Notes: generated by a model not told the origin, from the sequence alone. Numbered from the stretch's first letter, positions 1-10,809 are shown. The stretch: 64,000 nucleotides of DNA from Rhynchopus euleeides (GCA_963210315.1 OY723246.1:1736001-1800000); one strand, 5' to 3'. Made by a program: numbers and translations.

Positions 1-768
1 GAAACTGTGTCCCTTTGCAGCCGGGAAAAACATATTGAATATTGAGGCACCCGACCCACCTTTTGTTTTACCCTCACTACTTTCATCTGGTGGCGGGAAC
101 TGAATGCTGTGTTAGCGTGTTGGTCACCTCTCACTTCAAGAGGCAATGGGATCCGCTGCCTGCACTCTGCGCAGGCAATGGGTTTCTTCGCAAAAGGCTT
201 GGGGATGAGATCTGTTGGGAGAAAACCCGCCAAAACCTTTTCCGGAAACTGCGGAGGGAGCGATCCCCAATGTTAGATTAGCGGGTTGGTGTCGAGCGGA
301 ATTCCACTAAGGATCCGCTGCATGGGAACCTCGCATGTGTCACGAATTGTGAGCCCTGCAGCTCACCTTGGAGGGTCGGCCGCTTTCAAGCTTCACAGTA
401 GGGCGCGACGGCGGGCCCACCCCTTGCTGTGTGGAATGTTTGCGGTGGACTAGTCAAGGGCTTCGGCCGCTCTCAAAGCTCTCGAAGAGATATTAAAATT
501 TGTGTACCGGATACCCATGCAACGGAGGGTGCGGATCATGCGGAGGGAGCTTACCGGGGTCCGCTTCACAATGTGGCATGCGCAGTGCCGCCACTGCAGA
601 ACGTCGAGGTGTCCGTTTCAGAACCCCTTCCCCCCGCCCCCCTCGTGTTGAGTGTCGCAAGTGTTGCGTTGCTGCAGGTGGCACCACAGGGGCCACGGAG
701 AAGTCGTTTCTTTGATAACCGGCACACCCACAGACAGCCCCACAGGAGGAGAGTGTCGCACGGACGCT
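1..768. other. Upstream intergenic region, no gene seen
   Basis: No open frame here looks coding. Bases 1-30 resemble the middle of the 109-bp MITE described at 4741 (shared stretch around CTTTGCAGCC), so the window may open inside a decayed copy. A pyrimidine/AC-rich stretch ending in AG at 744-745, 24 nt before the ATG at 769, is a plausible trans-splice acceptor for the first gene. No promoter motif was recognised. Confidence 0.5.
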
Positions 769-3700
769 ATGAAAGGCGGAGGGTTGCCACTGGTTTGCCT
801 GGTGGCAGTGTGCGCAGCGACGGGTGTTGGAGCTGTACCGATACCGGCTCCTGCAACACCTTCGCCTCCCACTCCGGCACCGCCGACACCGTGCCCCAGT
901 GGGACGAGTCCGCAGTGCAGGCAGCTGCTGGCGTCGGTGGGTAGCCAGGGCCTGCTGTCCGCGGTGCTGTCTGCGGATGGGGCGATGGTTGCGGTGGGGA
1001 TGTCTGCGTATCCCGGGCTGAAGGTCTTCAACATCGCCGAGGGGTTGGTGGTTGCCCCATCCCCAGGTTACGCGGCGGTGTATGGTGCGCGTGTCTCGCC
1101 TGACGGTGCGTTCGTTGCCGCCGCAGCAAACCTGGATGGTGCGTGCATGATCAGCCTTTCAACCGGTGCAGAGGTGTGGTGTGTCACATCCCAAGGGCCG
1201 GCCCGGAGCGTTGCATACTCACCGGATGGTGCCCGTGTCGCGACCGGACACACCAATGGGAATGTGTATGTGCGCAATCCCACAGATGGGGCGGTGCTTC
1301 TGCAGATGGTGTTGTCCCACTCGTCGTCCGATATTCACGAACTACAGTATACCCCGGACGGGACCAGGATCATCGGTGGTAACAATGACGGCAAGGTGTT
1401 TGTGTGGGATGCGGTGTCAGGGGCACTGCTTGCGGTGAAGATGGAGCATGGGGCCCGTGTATTCGGTCTGGCTGTGTCACCGGACGGTGCATACATTGCA
1501 TCGTCAGGCGGTGGCTTAGTTGTGGTCTACGATGCGAGGGACAGCAACTACACCGCCCTGCACCTCTTGGGAGCACCAAACGGGGACAAACACGGGGTTG
1601 CCTTCTCCCCGAACTCGGAGCTGCTTGTGTTCGGGTCTTCCAGCAAGCTTGCCTTCTATGGCGTGCAGTCTGGTGCCCTGCTGTACGAGTACACCGCGGA
1701 CTCCGCCGCGTCGTACGGTGTGAGCTGGGCCCCATCGGGTGACTTCATCGTGACAGGTGCATACGATAGTGGCAAGGTGCTGCTGTGGGATGCCATCGCA
1801 CAGACTCCTGCACCGACGACTGCGGTGCCAACGCCGGCTCCTGCAACAGACGCACCACCCAGACCTTCTTGCCCCAGTGGGACGAGTCCGCAGTGCAGGC
1901 AGCTGCTGGCGTCGGTGGGCAGCCGGGGCCTGCTGTCCGCGGTGCTGTCTGCGGATGGGGCGATGGTTGCGGTGGGGATGTCTGCGTATCCCGGGCTGAA
2001 GGTCTTCAACATCGCCGAGGGGTCGGTGGTTGCCCCATCCCCAGGTTACGCGGCGGTGTATGATGCGCGTGTCTCGCCTGACGGTGCGTTCGTTGCCGCC
2101 GCAGCAAACCTGGATGGTGCGTGCATGATCAGCCTTTCAACCGGTGCAGAGGTGTGGTGTGTCACATCCCAAAGGTCGGCCCGGAGCGTTGCATACTCAC
2201 CGGATGGTGCCCGTGTCGCGACCGGACACACCAATGGGAATGTGTATGTGCGCAATCCCGCAGATGGGGCGGTGCTTCTGCAGATGGTGTTGTCCCCCTC
2301 GTCGTCCGATATTCACGCACTACAGTATACCCCGGACGGGACCAGGATCATTGGTGGTAGCGACGGCGGCAAGGTGTTTGTGTGGGATGCGGTGTCAGGG
2401 GCACTGCTTGCGGTGAAGATGGAGCATGGGGCCCGTGCATTCGGTCTGGCTGTGTCACCGGACGGTGCATACATTGCATCGTCAGGCGGTGGCTTAGTTG
2501 TGGTCTACGATGCGAGGGACAGCAACTACACCGCCCTGTACCTCCTGGGAGCACCAAACGGGGACAAACACGGGGTTGCCTTCTCCCCGAACTCGGAGCT
2601 GCTTGTGTTCGGGTCTTCCAGCAAGCTTGCCTTCTATGGCGTGCAGTCTGGTGCCCTGCTGTACGAGTACACCGCGGACTCCGCCGCGTCGTACGGTGTG
2701 AGCTGGGCCCCATCGGGCGACTTCATCGTGACAGGTGCCTTCTATACTGGCAAGGTGCTGCTGTGGGATGCCATCGCACAGACCTCTGCCCCATCGACCC
2801 CAGTCCCTGACACGGCTGCGCCAGCACCCGCACCCACCCTCGTGCCCCCCACCTCCCACCCCGCTACTCCCGAGCCACCTGCCTCGGAAGCCCCACCTGC
2901 CCCAGACAGCTGTCCCAATGGCCTTGCTGTCGGTGCCTGCCCACGCTCTGCCTCACACCACTGTCTGCTGCGTGTGTTGCTGCGTGCTGCCCCCTTGAGC
3001 GTCGCCTACTCTCCTGATTCACGCGAGGTGGCCGTCGGTGGGAGTGACGGCGTTCGCATCCTCAATGCTGCCACGGGTGCACTCCGCCGCGTGCTCGGGT
3101 GTGTGGACTTTGCTGCGCATGATGTGACATTCTCCCACGACGGGGGACGTGTCGCTGTCTGCGGCGGTGGCGGGCGCGTGGTTGTGTGCAACGCCACGAC
3201 AGGGGCCGCCCTGCTGGAGGTGGAGGGCAGTGTTTCTGACGGTGCCGGTGCTCGCCGGGTCCGCTTTTCACCCAACGGGCGGGTGGTCGTTGCCGCAGGC
3301 CGGCGCGAAGCCGTCACCCGGCTGCACGACGCTCTTTCTGGTGGCCTCCCACACCTTGTCCTTCCGCGCTACACGCGAGATGTCGCCTTCACCCCCGATG
3401 GCGCGCACCTCGCCACCGTGGAGATTGGGGGTGTTGACGAGAACACTGTGCGTGTGCTCGACGCCGAGAATGGGCAGGAGAAGGCCCTGGTTGCCTCCTC
3501 CTGGGCACGTGTCGTCGCACTCTCCTTCTCTCCGGATGGGCACGAGCTTGCACGTGCCTCAGAGGATGGGGTTGTTAGGGTGGGGCCGTGGGTGGCAGGG
3601 GCAGGCGGCACCGAGCGGCTGCGTCTGCAGCATGTGTCAGGGCAGGCGTTCGATGTGCAGCACTCGCCAGACGGGCGCCTCCTCGCTGCTTCCGGCTTGA

Positions 3701-3861
3701 GCACCGTGTCTGTGTGGGATGCACATACGGGCCTGTTGGTGGCACAGCTGTCTGGGCACAAAGGCACTGTTCGCCGCCTGAGCTTCTCCCCTGACGGCAC
3801 GCGTGTGGCGACGGTGTCTCCTGACGGCATGCTGCTGCTGTGGGGCCTGGCAGGGCTGTAG
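769..3861 (+). CDS. Secreted multi-propeller WD40/YVTN-like repeat protein
   Basis: The product is 1030 aa. The first ATG of the frame that gives a signal peptide was chosen (hydrophobic LPLVCLVAVCAATGVGA). A Pro/Thr/Ala linker then leads to three beta-propeller-like blocks at about residues 42-355, 368-681 and 715-1030. Each block has repeated SPDG/TPDG blades typical of WD40 or YVTN propellers, for example GKVFVWDAVSGALL. Blocks 1 and 2 are a tandem duplication with a 978-nt (326-codon) period; I count 16 amino-acid differences over about 313 aligned residues. Block 3 is much more diverged. The linkers are PT/PA-rich and resemble O-glycosylated spacers. There is no C-terminal membrane segment, so a secreted or lumenal product is likely. 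The ligand cannot be predicted. Propeller membership is secure; the cellular role is unknown. Confidence 0.85.
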   Translation: MKGGGLPLVCLVAVCAATGVGAVPIPAPATPSPPTPAPPTPCPSGTSPQCRQLLASVGSQGLLSAVLSADGAMVAVGMSAYPGLKVFNIAEGLVVAPSPGYAAVYGARVSPDGAFVAAAANLDGACMISLSTGAEVWCVTSQGPARSVAYSPDGARVATGHTNGNVYVRNPTDGAVLLQMVLSHSSSDIHELQYTPDGTRIIGGNNDGKVFVWDAVSGALLAVKMEHGARVFGLAVSPDGAYIASSGGGLVVVYDARDSNYTALHLLGAPNGDKHGVAFSPNSELLVFGSSSKLAFYGVQSGALLYEYTADSAASYGVSWAPSGDFIVTGAYDSGKVLLWDAIAQTPAPTTAVPTPAPATDAPPRPSCPSGTSPQCRQLLASVGSRGLLSAVLSADGAMVAVGMSAYPGLKVFNIAEGSVVAPSPGYAAVYDARVSPDGAFVAAAANLDGACMISLSTGAEVWCVTSQRSARSVAYSPDGARVATGHTNGNVYVRNPADGAVLLQMVLSPSSSDIHALQYTPDGTRIIGGSDGGKVFVWDAVSGALLAVKMEHGARAFGLAVSPDGAYIASSGGGLVVVYDARDSNYTALYLLGAPNGDKHGVAFSPNSELLVFGSSSKLAFYGVQSGALLYEYTADSAASYGVSWAPSGDFIVTGAFYTGKVLLWDAIAQTSAPSTPVPDTAAPAPAPTLVPPTSHPATPEPPASEAPPAPDSCPNGLAVGACPRSASHHCLLRVLLRAAPLSVAYSPDSREVAVGGSDGVRILNAATGALRRVLGCVDFAAHDVTFSHDGGRVAVCGGGGRVVVCNATTGAALLEVEGSVSDGAGARRVRFSPNGRVVVAAGRREAVTRLHDALSGGLPHLVLPRYTRDVAFTPDGAHLATVEIGGVDENTVRVLDAENGQEKALVASSWARVVALSFSPDGHELARASEDGVVRVGPWVAGAGGTERLRLQHVSGQAFDVQHSPDGRLLAASGLSTVSVWDAHTGLLVAQLSGHKGTVRRLSFSPDGTRVATVSPDGMLLLWGLAGL

Positions 3862-4598
3862 CGTCGGTTACCTGGCCTGATTGTGTGGTGGGCCCATTCC
3901 TTCAAATCCCAACCCCAAATCGTTCGGTGGCCTCCCGTCTCCCAAGCCACACTGGATCGAGTTGTAAGCCTTGCACGTCTGCAACGTGCTGATCCCATCA
4001 GCATTGTGCAGCCTGTTGTGTCGACTTGATATCTCCCTGAGTTTCCTGAATTGCCGAGGCTTGGTGGTGGTTAACCTACAGCAAGCCGCCTTTTTGGCCT
4101 CGCCCACCGTTCGTCCCCTTCACCCATCCACCCCTCGCCCAGAGGCGGCTCAGGAGCTTCTCTTGAGCTTCTCTTGCCCTTCTGACAACCATGACCCCTC
4201 TCTGTTTTGCCTAACTCGTGTTTCACACCCACGTCAAAGCAGCGGGCTATCTCCCCTCTCCGTCACGCGGGAGGGTTACTGATTCTGCTGCATAAACGAC
4301 ACCACGCGGTGTGGAATCAGACGTGAGTAGAAGCGAGCAGGCATGCAGTGACACGAACGTTATGCCGCCTCCCCTCCCCTCCCACCCCACCCAGGCCCAC
4401 CGAATTTCTGCAGGCGCCCCTCCCCCACTGGGGAGGGGGCAGAGCCTCTTTCTAACTATTGACCCAACGACCCACCGACTTTGGTCAGGGCCTGACATGA
4501 CATGCGTCATGTCAACCTGTGAACAGACGTTCACTACCGTGGCCTCCAGCGGCTGGGGCTCCGCCCCCCAGACCCCTGTGGCGTGTCCTTGCGCGACA

Positions 4599-4902
4599 AT
4601 TTTTCACACACAACAAGAAGAAAGCTTGTCACAGTGAAAAAGATAGTTGGCAGCGCTTTGGGTGACAAACACAATCTACCTTGCCTTGTTGCTATGACTG
4701 TGCGCACACTCACACCAACCTTCATCAGGCAAAACACGTGGGAGGCCTTCGCTCTGTGCCACTGTGTGTCAAACTGTGTCACTTTGCAGCCAGTGTTGTG
4801 AGGCGGCTCACCATTCATCACTTCTCTGCATTTCTGAGCGAAGGCCCCCGTGAGGTTTGTTCACCCGGGTTTGGCGCACAAACAACGCCTTATCTTTTTC
4901 GT
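4599..4902 (+). mobile_element. Short element flanked by T-runs, copy 1
   Basis: The sequence begins CACACACAACAAGAAG, ends CGCCTTATC and is flanked on both sides by about five T. The same element recurs inverted at 11119-11420 and, without the internal MITE, at 17503-17691. The T-runs look like a duplicated target. It has no ORF and no obvious terminal inverted repeats. The family is unknown to me. Confidence 0.6.
4741..4849. mobile_element. 109-bp MITE with 3-bp target duplication
   Basis: The terminal inverted repeats are GGAGGCCTTCGCTC and its near-complement (GGGGGCCTTCGCTC read inward from the right). It is flanked by GTG at 4738-4740 and 4850-4852. The paralogous site at 17639-17641 carries a single GTG and no element, so the boundaries are read directly. 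It is non-coding. Three-base duplications are typical of PIF/Harbinger-type transposition; that assignment is inference. Confidence 0.85.
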
Positions 4903-5155
4903 CACATCGGGTTGGGTCCGGCCACTCAGGATGCAGTCCAATTCTATACACTGCCGTTGGCGGTGCTTCTGTGTTGCCGGGATTCTGTCGCACACACTAC
5001 AGGATTTCCGAAAAACCCCCCGGTTTTGCAAAGCCGAAACCGTGCACAGGCAGAGGGGGTTGTGATGCATTGCCGAACAGCACCACCGCAGCAGGGCGTG
5101 TGGGGCACACCACCCCACGCGCACACCACCTCCCACACAGCCTCCTCCCGCTACC

Positions 5156-6756
5156 ATGCCTGCGAGGGGCGGGAAGAAGGGGAGGTGCGTGACGCCCCCC
5201 GCAGCGGAGCCGGGCACTCCCCCACAGAGCGCGTCGAAGCGGCGTCGCGTCACGGCCTGCCCGGTACAATCGCCTGCGGCCCCGGGTGCTGTGGGTGGGT
5301 CCCTGGAGGGGGGCATCGCGGCGGAGGGGGGCCCAGTCGTGGAGAAGGTGCTCGCCACCAACCCCACAGGTGTCGAACCCAGCGGCAAGAGTATGGAAGC
5401 ACCATGCAAAAAACAAGTTTTGCCGTGTGTCATTCCGTGTGGGAAGCTTCAACCTGACAGTGCGGGCGGAGTTTCGTCAGAACTGTGGCTGGGAAGGAGA
5501 GGTCGTTCTGATAGTTCTTTCGCAGCCCAACTGTGAGGGACCTTCTGTGATGTTGTGTGGAGCGTGCGACCCGACAACCATCTTGACACCTCCCCCACCC
5601 TACCACAGGCATGGACGGCCCCACCGTGGATGTGACTGTGCGTCACAGCGGGACCGGGCACAGCTGTGTCGTCGGTGTTCCGGAAGGCGGGACCGTGGTC
5701 GGGCTGAAGGCGGCTGCGCTGGACGAGATGTTCCCGGGTTCTATCAACGCAGTCCGTGAGGCTGCTTGCGTGGCAGCACACATCGAAGGGTGTGAGGAGG
5801 AGCTGGACGATGCACAGCGCGTTGCCGACACGGGTCTGGAGGACGGGGGTGCTGTCCAGCTCGTCCCACGCTGGCCCAGCGTCAAGGCCCCCGCAGTCTA
5901 CTCATCTACACACGGCAAAAATATCGGGTATATCACACTGTCGAGGTGTGGGACGCTGTGTGCTGTGGGTTACGATGAAGGACACGCCGCTGTGTTTGAC
6001 ACCATTACCGCTGCTGTGGTGGCGGACTTAACACACGGCGACGAGTATATATATTGCACTGCGTTCTCAGTCTGTGGGACGTGGTTGACAACGTGCTCTG
6101 GTGACGGCACCATCTGCGTGTGGCTGACATCAACTTGGGAGGAGGTGTGCATGCTGGACCACAACAACACCAGTGTGTGCAGCGCAGCGTGGACACACTG
6201 CGGACGTCTGGTGTCCAGAGACTCCAAAGGCACAGTGCGTGTGTGGTACTTGAAGGGCACACCGAGCGCCACAGTGCTGGAGGGTCACAGTGATACTGTT
6301 TTCAGCATTGCTGTGTCGGGCACGAGGATCTTCAGCGGGTCGAGAGACAAGACTGTCCATGTGTGGGACATCAGCACCCTCACACACACACACCCCCTGA
6401 GGGGGCACACCCATTCGGTGCTGGGCATCGCCCTGACTCAAGACGAGCAGCACCTGGTGTCGTGCTCTCGCGACAAGTCACTCAAGGTGTGGTGCACAAC
6501 CTCCCTCAGCTGCCTGCGGACTGTGCTACTGCACGACGCTGCCTCCTTACTTGCTGTGTCACAGCCAGGTGATGTTATTGCAGTGAAGCACCGCAGCACC
6601 ACCACCAGACTGTACCGCCTCAGCACAGGAAAGTGTCTGGGGAAGGTGGACTCACATGGTCATGGTGTTGCACTCAGCCTCTGCGGGAGGTGGGTCTTCA
6701 CACCAACGAGCAAATCTTGTGTCTCTGTGTCTTGTCACCCTGTTCCCGAGAATTGA
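5156..6756 (+). CDS. Ubiquitin-like/WD40 protein (predicted two exons)
   Basis: The main exon (ATG at 5611) encodes 381 aa: a beta-grasp, ubiquitin-like N-terminus (about 85 aa) followed by a WD40 propeller with blades such as GSRDKTVHVWDIS and HSVLGIALTQDE. An upstream frame from the ATG at 5156 reaches a donor at 5391 (GTATGG). Joined to the acceptor ending at 5608 it stays in frame (phase 1, codon A|GC), giving join(5156..5390,5609..6756), 460 aa, with a basic Lys/Arg/Pro-rich leader. The alternative is that translation starts at 5611 directly after a trans-splice acceptor. The paralogue at 43527 lacks the leader exon. Such propellers are usually interaction scaffolds; no substrate can be named. 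Confidence 0.75.
5391..5608 (+). other. Putative intron in the UBL-WD40 gene
   Basis: The 218-nt interval starts GTATGG, ends CCACAG and keeps the reading frame across the join. Its donor resembles those of the phosphatase-like gene (GTATGT, GTATGC). If mRNAs are trans-spliced, the same AG could instead be a leader acceptor only 2 nt before the ATG at 5611. Confidence 0.45.
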
Positions 6757-7641
6757 GAACTACCAGACTGTACCGCCTCAGCACAGGCGAGTGTCTGGGG
6801 AAGGTGCGTTCAGGGCAATGGTGCGGTCTTCACATGACCGAACCGCACTTCTGTCTCTGTGTGTGCCGTGTATTCCGTTTCGCCCTGAGTGCAGTGCCTG
6901 TTGCTTCCTTGCCTCGCAACACATCACTTCCTGGCCCCTGCTCTGTTTGGAGGCAGCTGATGCGTTTGCATCTGAGATGAGAAGAGGGCAAATGCTTGAC
7001 GCAGTGCTCTCTCTGCAGACTGCTCCCCACCCCCACCCCACCCCTCCCTCACGAAGCCCTTCCTCCGCAGTCTTCCGCCTGATTGGAACTATCCGTGGTT
7101 GCGCCGCAACACCGCCCCCCACCCACTGCTGCTGATGAGATGCGCTTTCACCTATCCACACTCGTGCTGCTCTGCATCCGATCCAAGAGGTGAATGGGCA
7201 TACGATCCGCCACCAGCACGCCCCTGTTGCATCCTCCCTGCAGCCCTGCAGATGCATGTTGCACCCTGAGTGCAGTGTCCCGCGAACAGCAACCTGTTTC
7301 ACTGCCTTTTGTTGTTGCCTTGCCACACCACCTGACCTCAGTACGTCCCCTAGAAGTGTGTGCAAGCTCAGTGCCCCTCGAACCACCACTGCGTGCGGTG
7401 CTGGTGCGAGCTCCCCCACACCCACACTTCCAGAGATCCCCCCCCCTCCCCCTCCCCCCACCCGTTATGCACTGGGGCGCTGCTGCTACTGCCGTTGCTC
7501 TTTAGGCCCGCGCACCCCCCCTCCCCCCCCCTGCCACCCCACCCCCCCCCACACCCACACCCGGGGCGGGGCACCGTGGGCGGGCGGGGTACCCACACAC
7601 CACCCCACCACCACCACCACCTCTCCCACCCCCCGCCGACA
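6757..7641. other. Intergenic region with a remnant of the UBL-WD40 family
   Basis: Right after the stop, 6762-6810 repeats the 3' coding part of the same gene (near 6600-6650, the LYRLSTGECLGKV segment). The stretch around 6995-7075 resembles the region upstream of the paralogue (about 43335-43410). This suggests a lost tandem copy. The rest is C/A-rich tract leading to the next start. Confidence 0.45.
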
Positions 7642-10600
7642 ATGCACACCGCATCCCGGAGCAGCAGCAGCGGGCCACTCCGGTCGGCACGCCAGGCCCC
7701 TCCGAAGCTGCACCTCAGCCAGCAGGCCAGGGCATCGTCACCGATCTCTGGGGGGAGAGCCGTAGCAGCATCCCCTCGCAGCAGCACCGAGCGCGGCACC
7801 ATGGGGTCGCCTAGGGGTGCCAACGCCGCCACCACCACACGGGGGAAGGCACCACCCCCGAGACTGGCACCAGCCCCGCTCTCGGGGAGAGGTGTGCCCT
7901 CCCCGCGCAACAGCAGCGTGGGGTCGCCGAGGGGTGCCACGACGCGGGGCAAGGCGCCACCCCCGGCGCTGGGCTCCAGGTCGTCCCCTCTCACGCCGCA
8001 GAGCCCCGCGTTCTCCACCGGGGAGGGGGATGTGGCAGGCCTTGCGGGGAGCATCGCCCTGAGCCACCAGCAGAACGAATCGCTCCGCGAGGAGCTCCGC
8101 CTCCTCCACGACGCGCTGCTGGACAGGTCGCGGCAGCAGCAGCTGCAGGCCCCGCCCTCCCCGTCCTCCCCTCTGCCGCAGCCGCCGCCGGCGGGGCAGC
8201 AGTCCGCCCGCCTGCTCCGCAAGCGGCACGCGAGGTGGTGCGACGCGGCACAGCCGAGCCCCACAGCAGGGGCCCCCTCTGGAGAGAGCCCAATCTGCTG
8301 CATCGCCCCCGCCGACACCACGGTGTGGTGTGCGCATGAGGATGGGCGGATCAGCATCCACGAGAAGGACGGGATGAAGTTCGGCATCGTCACGCTGGAT
8401 CACGTCGCCTCCGCTGCAGGCGCAGGGGTTCCGGCCCTCCCACGCGTCACCGCGATGGCCTTCGTTCCGCAGAGCTACCCGCCCTGCATGGCTGTGCTGT
8501 ACTCCAGCGGGTGTGCCGACTCCCTCGATGCCGGGACAGGGGCAAGGCTTGCGACGACGCGCTCCCTCCACAGAGGGAGCATCCTGTCCGCCTGCACCCA
8601 CCGCTTCTGGAGGCAGCATGGGGAAGGGGCGGTGCTCTGCCAAGGCGTGCTGACCTGCTCTGAGTCTGGCACCCTGGCGCACTCCGAGGTGCCCAGCCTC
8701 GAGCCTGCTGGGGAGGTTCCCTACGAAGCCCCGACGTGCGAGGCCCTGACGTGCATCGTGTCGCAGGGGGGTGACGGGTTTGAGTCCAACGGCGACACCT
8801 TCTTCACCGGGGGGCGCGACGGGGGGGTTGCCAAATGGCAATCCGCGTCGCCCTCCCCTGCGCGCACCGCGAAGCTCGACGGGCACATCGCAGACCTCGC
8901 CCTCCTCCGCAACGGCAGGGAGCTGTGGGTCGCCCTCTCCGGCGTCCCGCAGAGGGGCCTCTTGGTGCTCAGCGCGCTGACCCTCGACGTGCTGGCTGTC
9001 GTGGATGAGACCCTCGACTGCATCCGCCTCCTCCCGACCCGAAGCGGGGTGTGGGTGGTGGGGAATGTGACGGCGGTGGGTGCGGCGGCGGCGGCGGCGG
9101 CACTCCCACCCGGCACATCCGAGGTCTCCATCGCGGGCAGGCTTGTTGCATACTGCCCCACCACACGGGAGGCCACCTCCACGCTGGATCACCCAGACCC
9201 CCTGCAGTGCACAGCGCTGGTCAGCATGGTGCATGATGACCATGAGCTGTGGTCCGCAGCAGCTGTGTCAAGCAAGCCATGCCGCCAGCGTGACACCTCA
9301 GCCATCGCCCCCGCGTGGTGCGCCGTGGCTCTGAAGGCACTGGAGGCATCAGCTGCGCAGAAGGAGGAGGAGTTTGCGGGCGTGGCACGGCAGCTGCGCG
9401 GGATGGAGGCGGACGTCACCTCGCTGGGCGCCAAGCAGGGCGCGCTGCAGGGCGAGGCGATGCAGCAGGCGCGCGTGGCGGAGGCTGCGGAAGGGAGGGC
9501 TGCAGAGGCGAAGAAGCGGTGTGCGCTGGTGGAGGCGAGGTACGGGGATCTGCGGGGTGCCCTGGTTGCGCTGGCGAACGAGAGGGCGGGGGAGCGGCGC
9601 GCGACGTACAGCGACACGGATCTGGTGCGGGTGATGCGGAGGGGGTCCCTCCTCACTTCCTCCGGAGGCCTGACCCCGTCGCCGAGCCGCAGGGCTGCCA
9701 GCGGCTTGCTGCAGAGCCCGCGCAGCCCCAAGACCCCGATGGGGTTCGACCACCCCTTCACGCGGGTCGACTCGCAGGGCGGTGACTCCCACTGCCAGGA
9801 CACCGGCAGCGCCGTGTCGCACGCGGAGGAGCAGGTGGCAGACCTCCAGACCCGCAACGACCAGCTCCTGGCGGAGGTAGGGCGGCTCAAGCTGGAGCTG
9901 TGCGAAGAGGGCGACCGCCTCGCCCTGGGGGCAGCCAGGGTGAAGGCGCTGGAGGGGGAGGCGTCGCACGCCAGGGCGGAAAGGGACCAGGCCCGTGCCG
10001 ATGCGGCGCTGTGGGAGGTGGATGTGCATAGGATGGAGAATGAGCTGAGCCGCGCGCAGTCGGCGTCCCGCCTGCTGGAGGCGAAGTCGCGGCAGCACCG
10101 CGAGTCGGTTGAGGCCCTCAGCAGCGCGCGGGCGAGGTTGGGTGTTGTCGAGGCAGAGCGCGATGAGTTGGCCCTGAGGGTCGCCACCCACGGGCCTTCG
10201 CAGCGCGGGGGACGCGGGCTGCAGCCGTGCAACGCCCTGACCTTCCTCGCGAGGGGGGTGGCGCGGCACCGCCTCTGCACAGGCTTCCACGCCTGGCGTG
10301 CCTACGCCACGCGGAGGCGGCAGCGGGTGCGCCACGCCTGCCTTGCGGAGAAGGGCGTGCAGAGGGCCCTCCGGGCTCGCTACCTCCAGCGCCTGTCCCT
10401 CTTTGTCGCGGTGCGGCGTGCCGGCAGGGAGGTGGCTGCGGTGCAGAGGGATACCGGCTGCGTGTCTGCAGAGCTGGAGGCGGCGCGTGGCAGGCTGCGC
10501 GAGACGCAGGGTGGGCGTGAGGTGGAGGTGCGGCAGGTGCAGGAGTCGAATGAGCGGCTGTCTGCGCATATCAAGGAGCTGCAGAGCAAGCGGGAGACTG

Positions 10601-10809
10601 TGTATACGCGGTGTGAGGAGCTGCACGATGAGCTGACGGCGGAGAAGACGGAGGGGAGGCTGCTGGCATCGCGCAACCAGTGCCTTGAGGCGGAGAAGCG
10701 GAAGCTCACGGCGTTGGTGGCGCGTCTGCAGCAGGCGCAGACGCGCTCCAATGAGCAGCTGAAGGCAGCGGTGGAGGAGATTACAACGCTGAAGGAGCGC
10801 CACTACTAG
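7642..10809 (+). CDS. Beta-propeller plus coiled-coil protein, cytoskeletal type
   Basis: The product is 1055 aa from the ATG at 7642, which follows a long C/A-rich tract; a more upstream frame lacks an ATG in good context. Residues 1-210 are Ser/Pro/Arg-rich and disordered, with a short predicted helix near 135-155 (QQNESLREELRLLHDALLDR). Residues about 214-570 contain divergent WD40-like strands (VWCAHEDGRISIHEKDG, TFFTGGRDGGVAKW). From about 565 to the end it is mostly Glu/Arg/Leu coiled coil. This is broken near 868-915 by a basic helical stretch with Trp and Arg (FHAWRAYATRRRQRVRHA) that resembles SFI1 or IQ-type repeats. The layout fits a basal-body, flagellar or cortical scaffold. That role is inference; I do not recognise a named orthologue. 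Confidence 0.75.
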   Translation: MHTASRSSSSGPLRSARQAPPKLHLSQQARASSPISGGRAVAASPRSSTERGTMGSPRGANAATTTRGKAPPPRLAPAPLSGRGVPSPRNSSVGSPRGATTRGKAPPPALGSRSSPLTPQSPAFSTGEGDVAGLAGSIALSHQQNESLREELRLLHDALLDRSRQQQLQAPPSPSSPLPQPPPAGQQSARLLRKRHARWCDAAQPSPTAGAPSGESPICCIAPADTTVWCAHEDGRISIHEKDGMKFGIVTLDHVASAAGAGVPALPRVTAMAFVPQSYPPCMAVLYSSGCADSLDAGTGARLATTRSLHRGSILSACTHRFWRQHGEGAVLCQGVLTCSESGTLAHSEVPSLEPAGEVPYEAPTCEALTCIVSQGGDGFESNGDTFFTGGRDGGVAKWQSASPSPARTAKLDGHIADLALLRNGRELWVALSGVPQRGLLVLSALTLDVLAVVDETLDCIRLLPTRSGVWVVGNVTAVGAAAAAAALPPGTSEVSIAGRLVAYCPTTREATSTLDHPDPLQCTALVSMVHDDHELWSAAAVSSKPCRQRDTSAIAPAWCAVALKALEASAAQKEEEFAGVARQLRGMEADVTSLGAKQGALQGEAMQQARVAEAAEGRAAEAKKRCALVEARYGDLRGALVALANERAGERRATYSDTDLVRVMRRGSLLTSSGGLTPSPSRRAASGLLQSPRSPKTPMGFDHPFTRVDSQGGDSHCQDTGSAVSHAEEQVADLQTRNDQLLAEVGRLKLELCEEGDRLALGAARVKALEGEASHARAERDQARADAALWEVDVHRMENELSRAQSASRLLEAKSRQHRESVEALSSARARLGVVEAERDELALRVATHGPSQRGGRGLQPCNALTFLARGVARHRLCTGFHAWRAYATRRRQRVRHACLAEKGVQRALRARYLQRLSLFVAVRRAGREVAAVQRDTGCVSAELEAARGRLRETQGGREVEVRQVQESNERLSAHIKELQSKRETVYTRCEELHDELTAEKTEGRLLASRNQCLEAEKRKLTALVARLQQAQTRSNEQLKAAVEEITTLKERHY

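Larger units (their letters stand above)
3862..5155. other. Intergenic region rich in dispersed repeats
   Basis: No coding sequence is supported. It contains a copy of the GC hairpin module (4532-4577), a T-run-flanked element (4599-4902) and, nested in that, a 109-bp MITE (4741-4849). Around 4488-4515 there is a short palindrome (TGACATGA then TCATGTCA). A pyrimidine-rich stretch ending in AG at about 5138 precedes the next start. Confidence 0.5.

Noticed and set aside
4681-5457. 258-aa open frame across the MITE region
   Set aside because: It runs through mobile-element sequence and into the UBL-WD40 leader exon in another frame.
5597-5615. Only a trans-splice acceptor at 5608, with no upstream exon
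   Set aside because: Not fully rejected: the upstream frame joins in phase with a consensus-like donor, so the two-exon model was preferred at moderate confidence.
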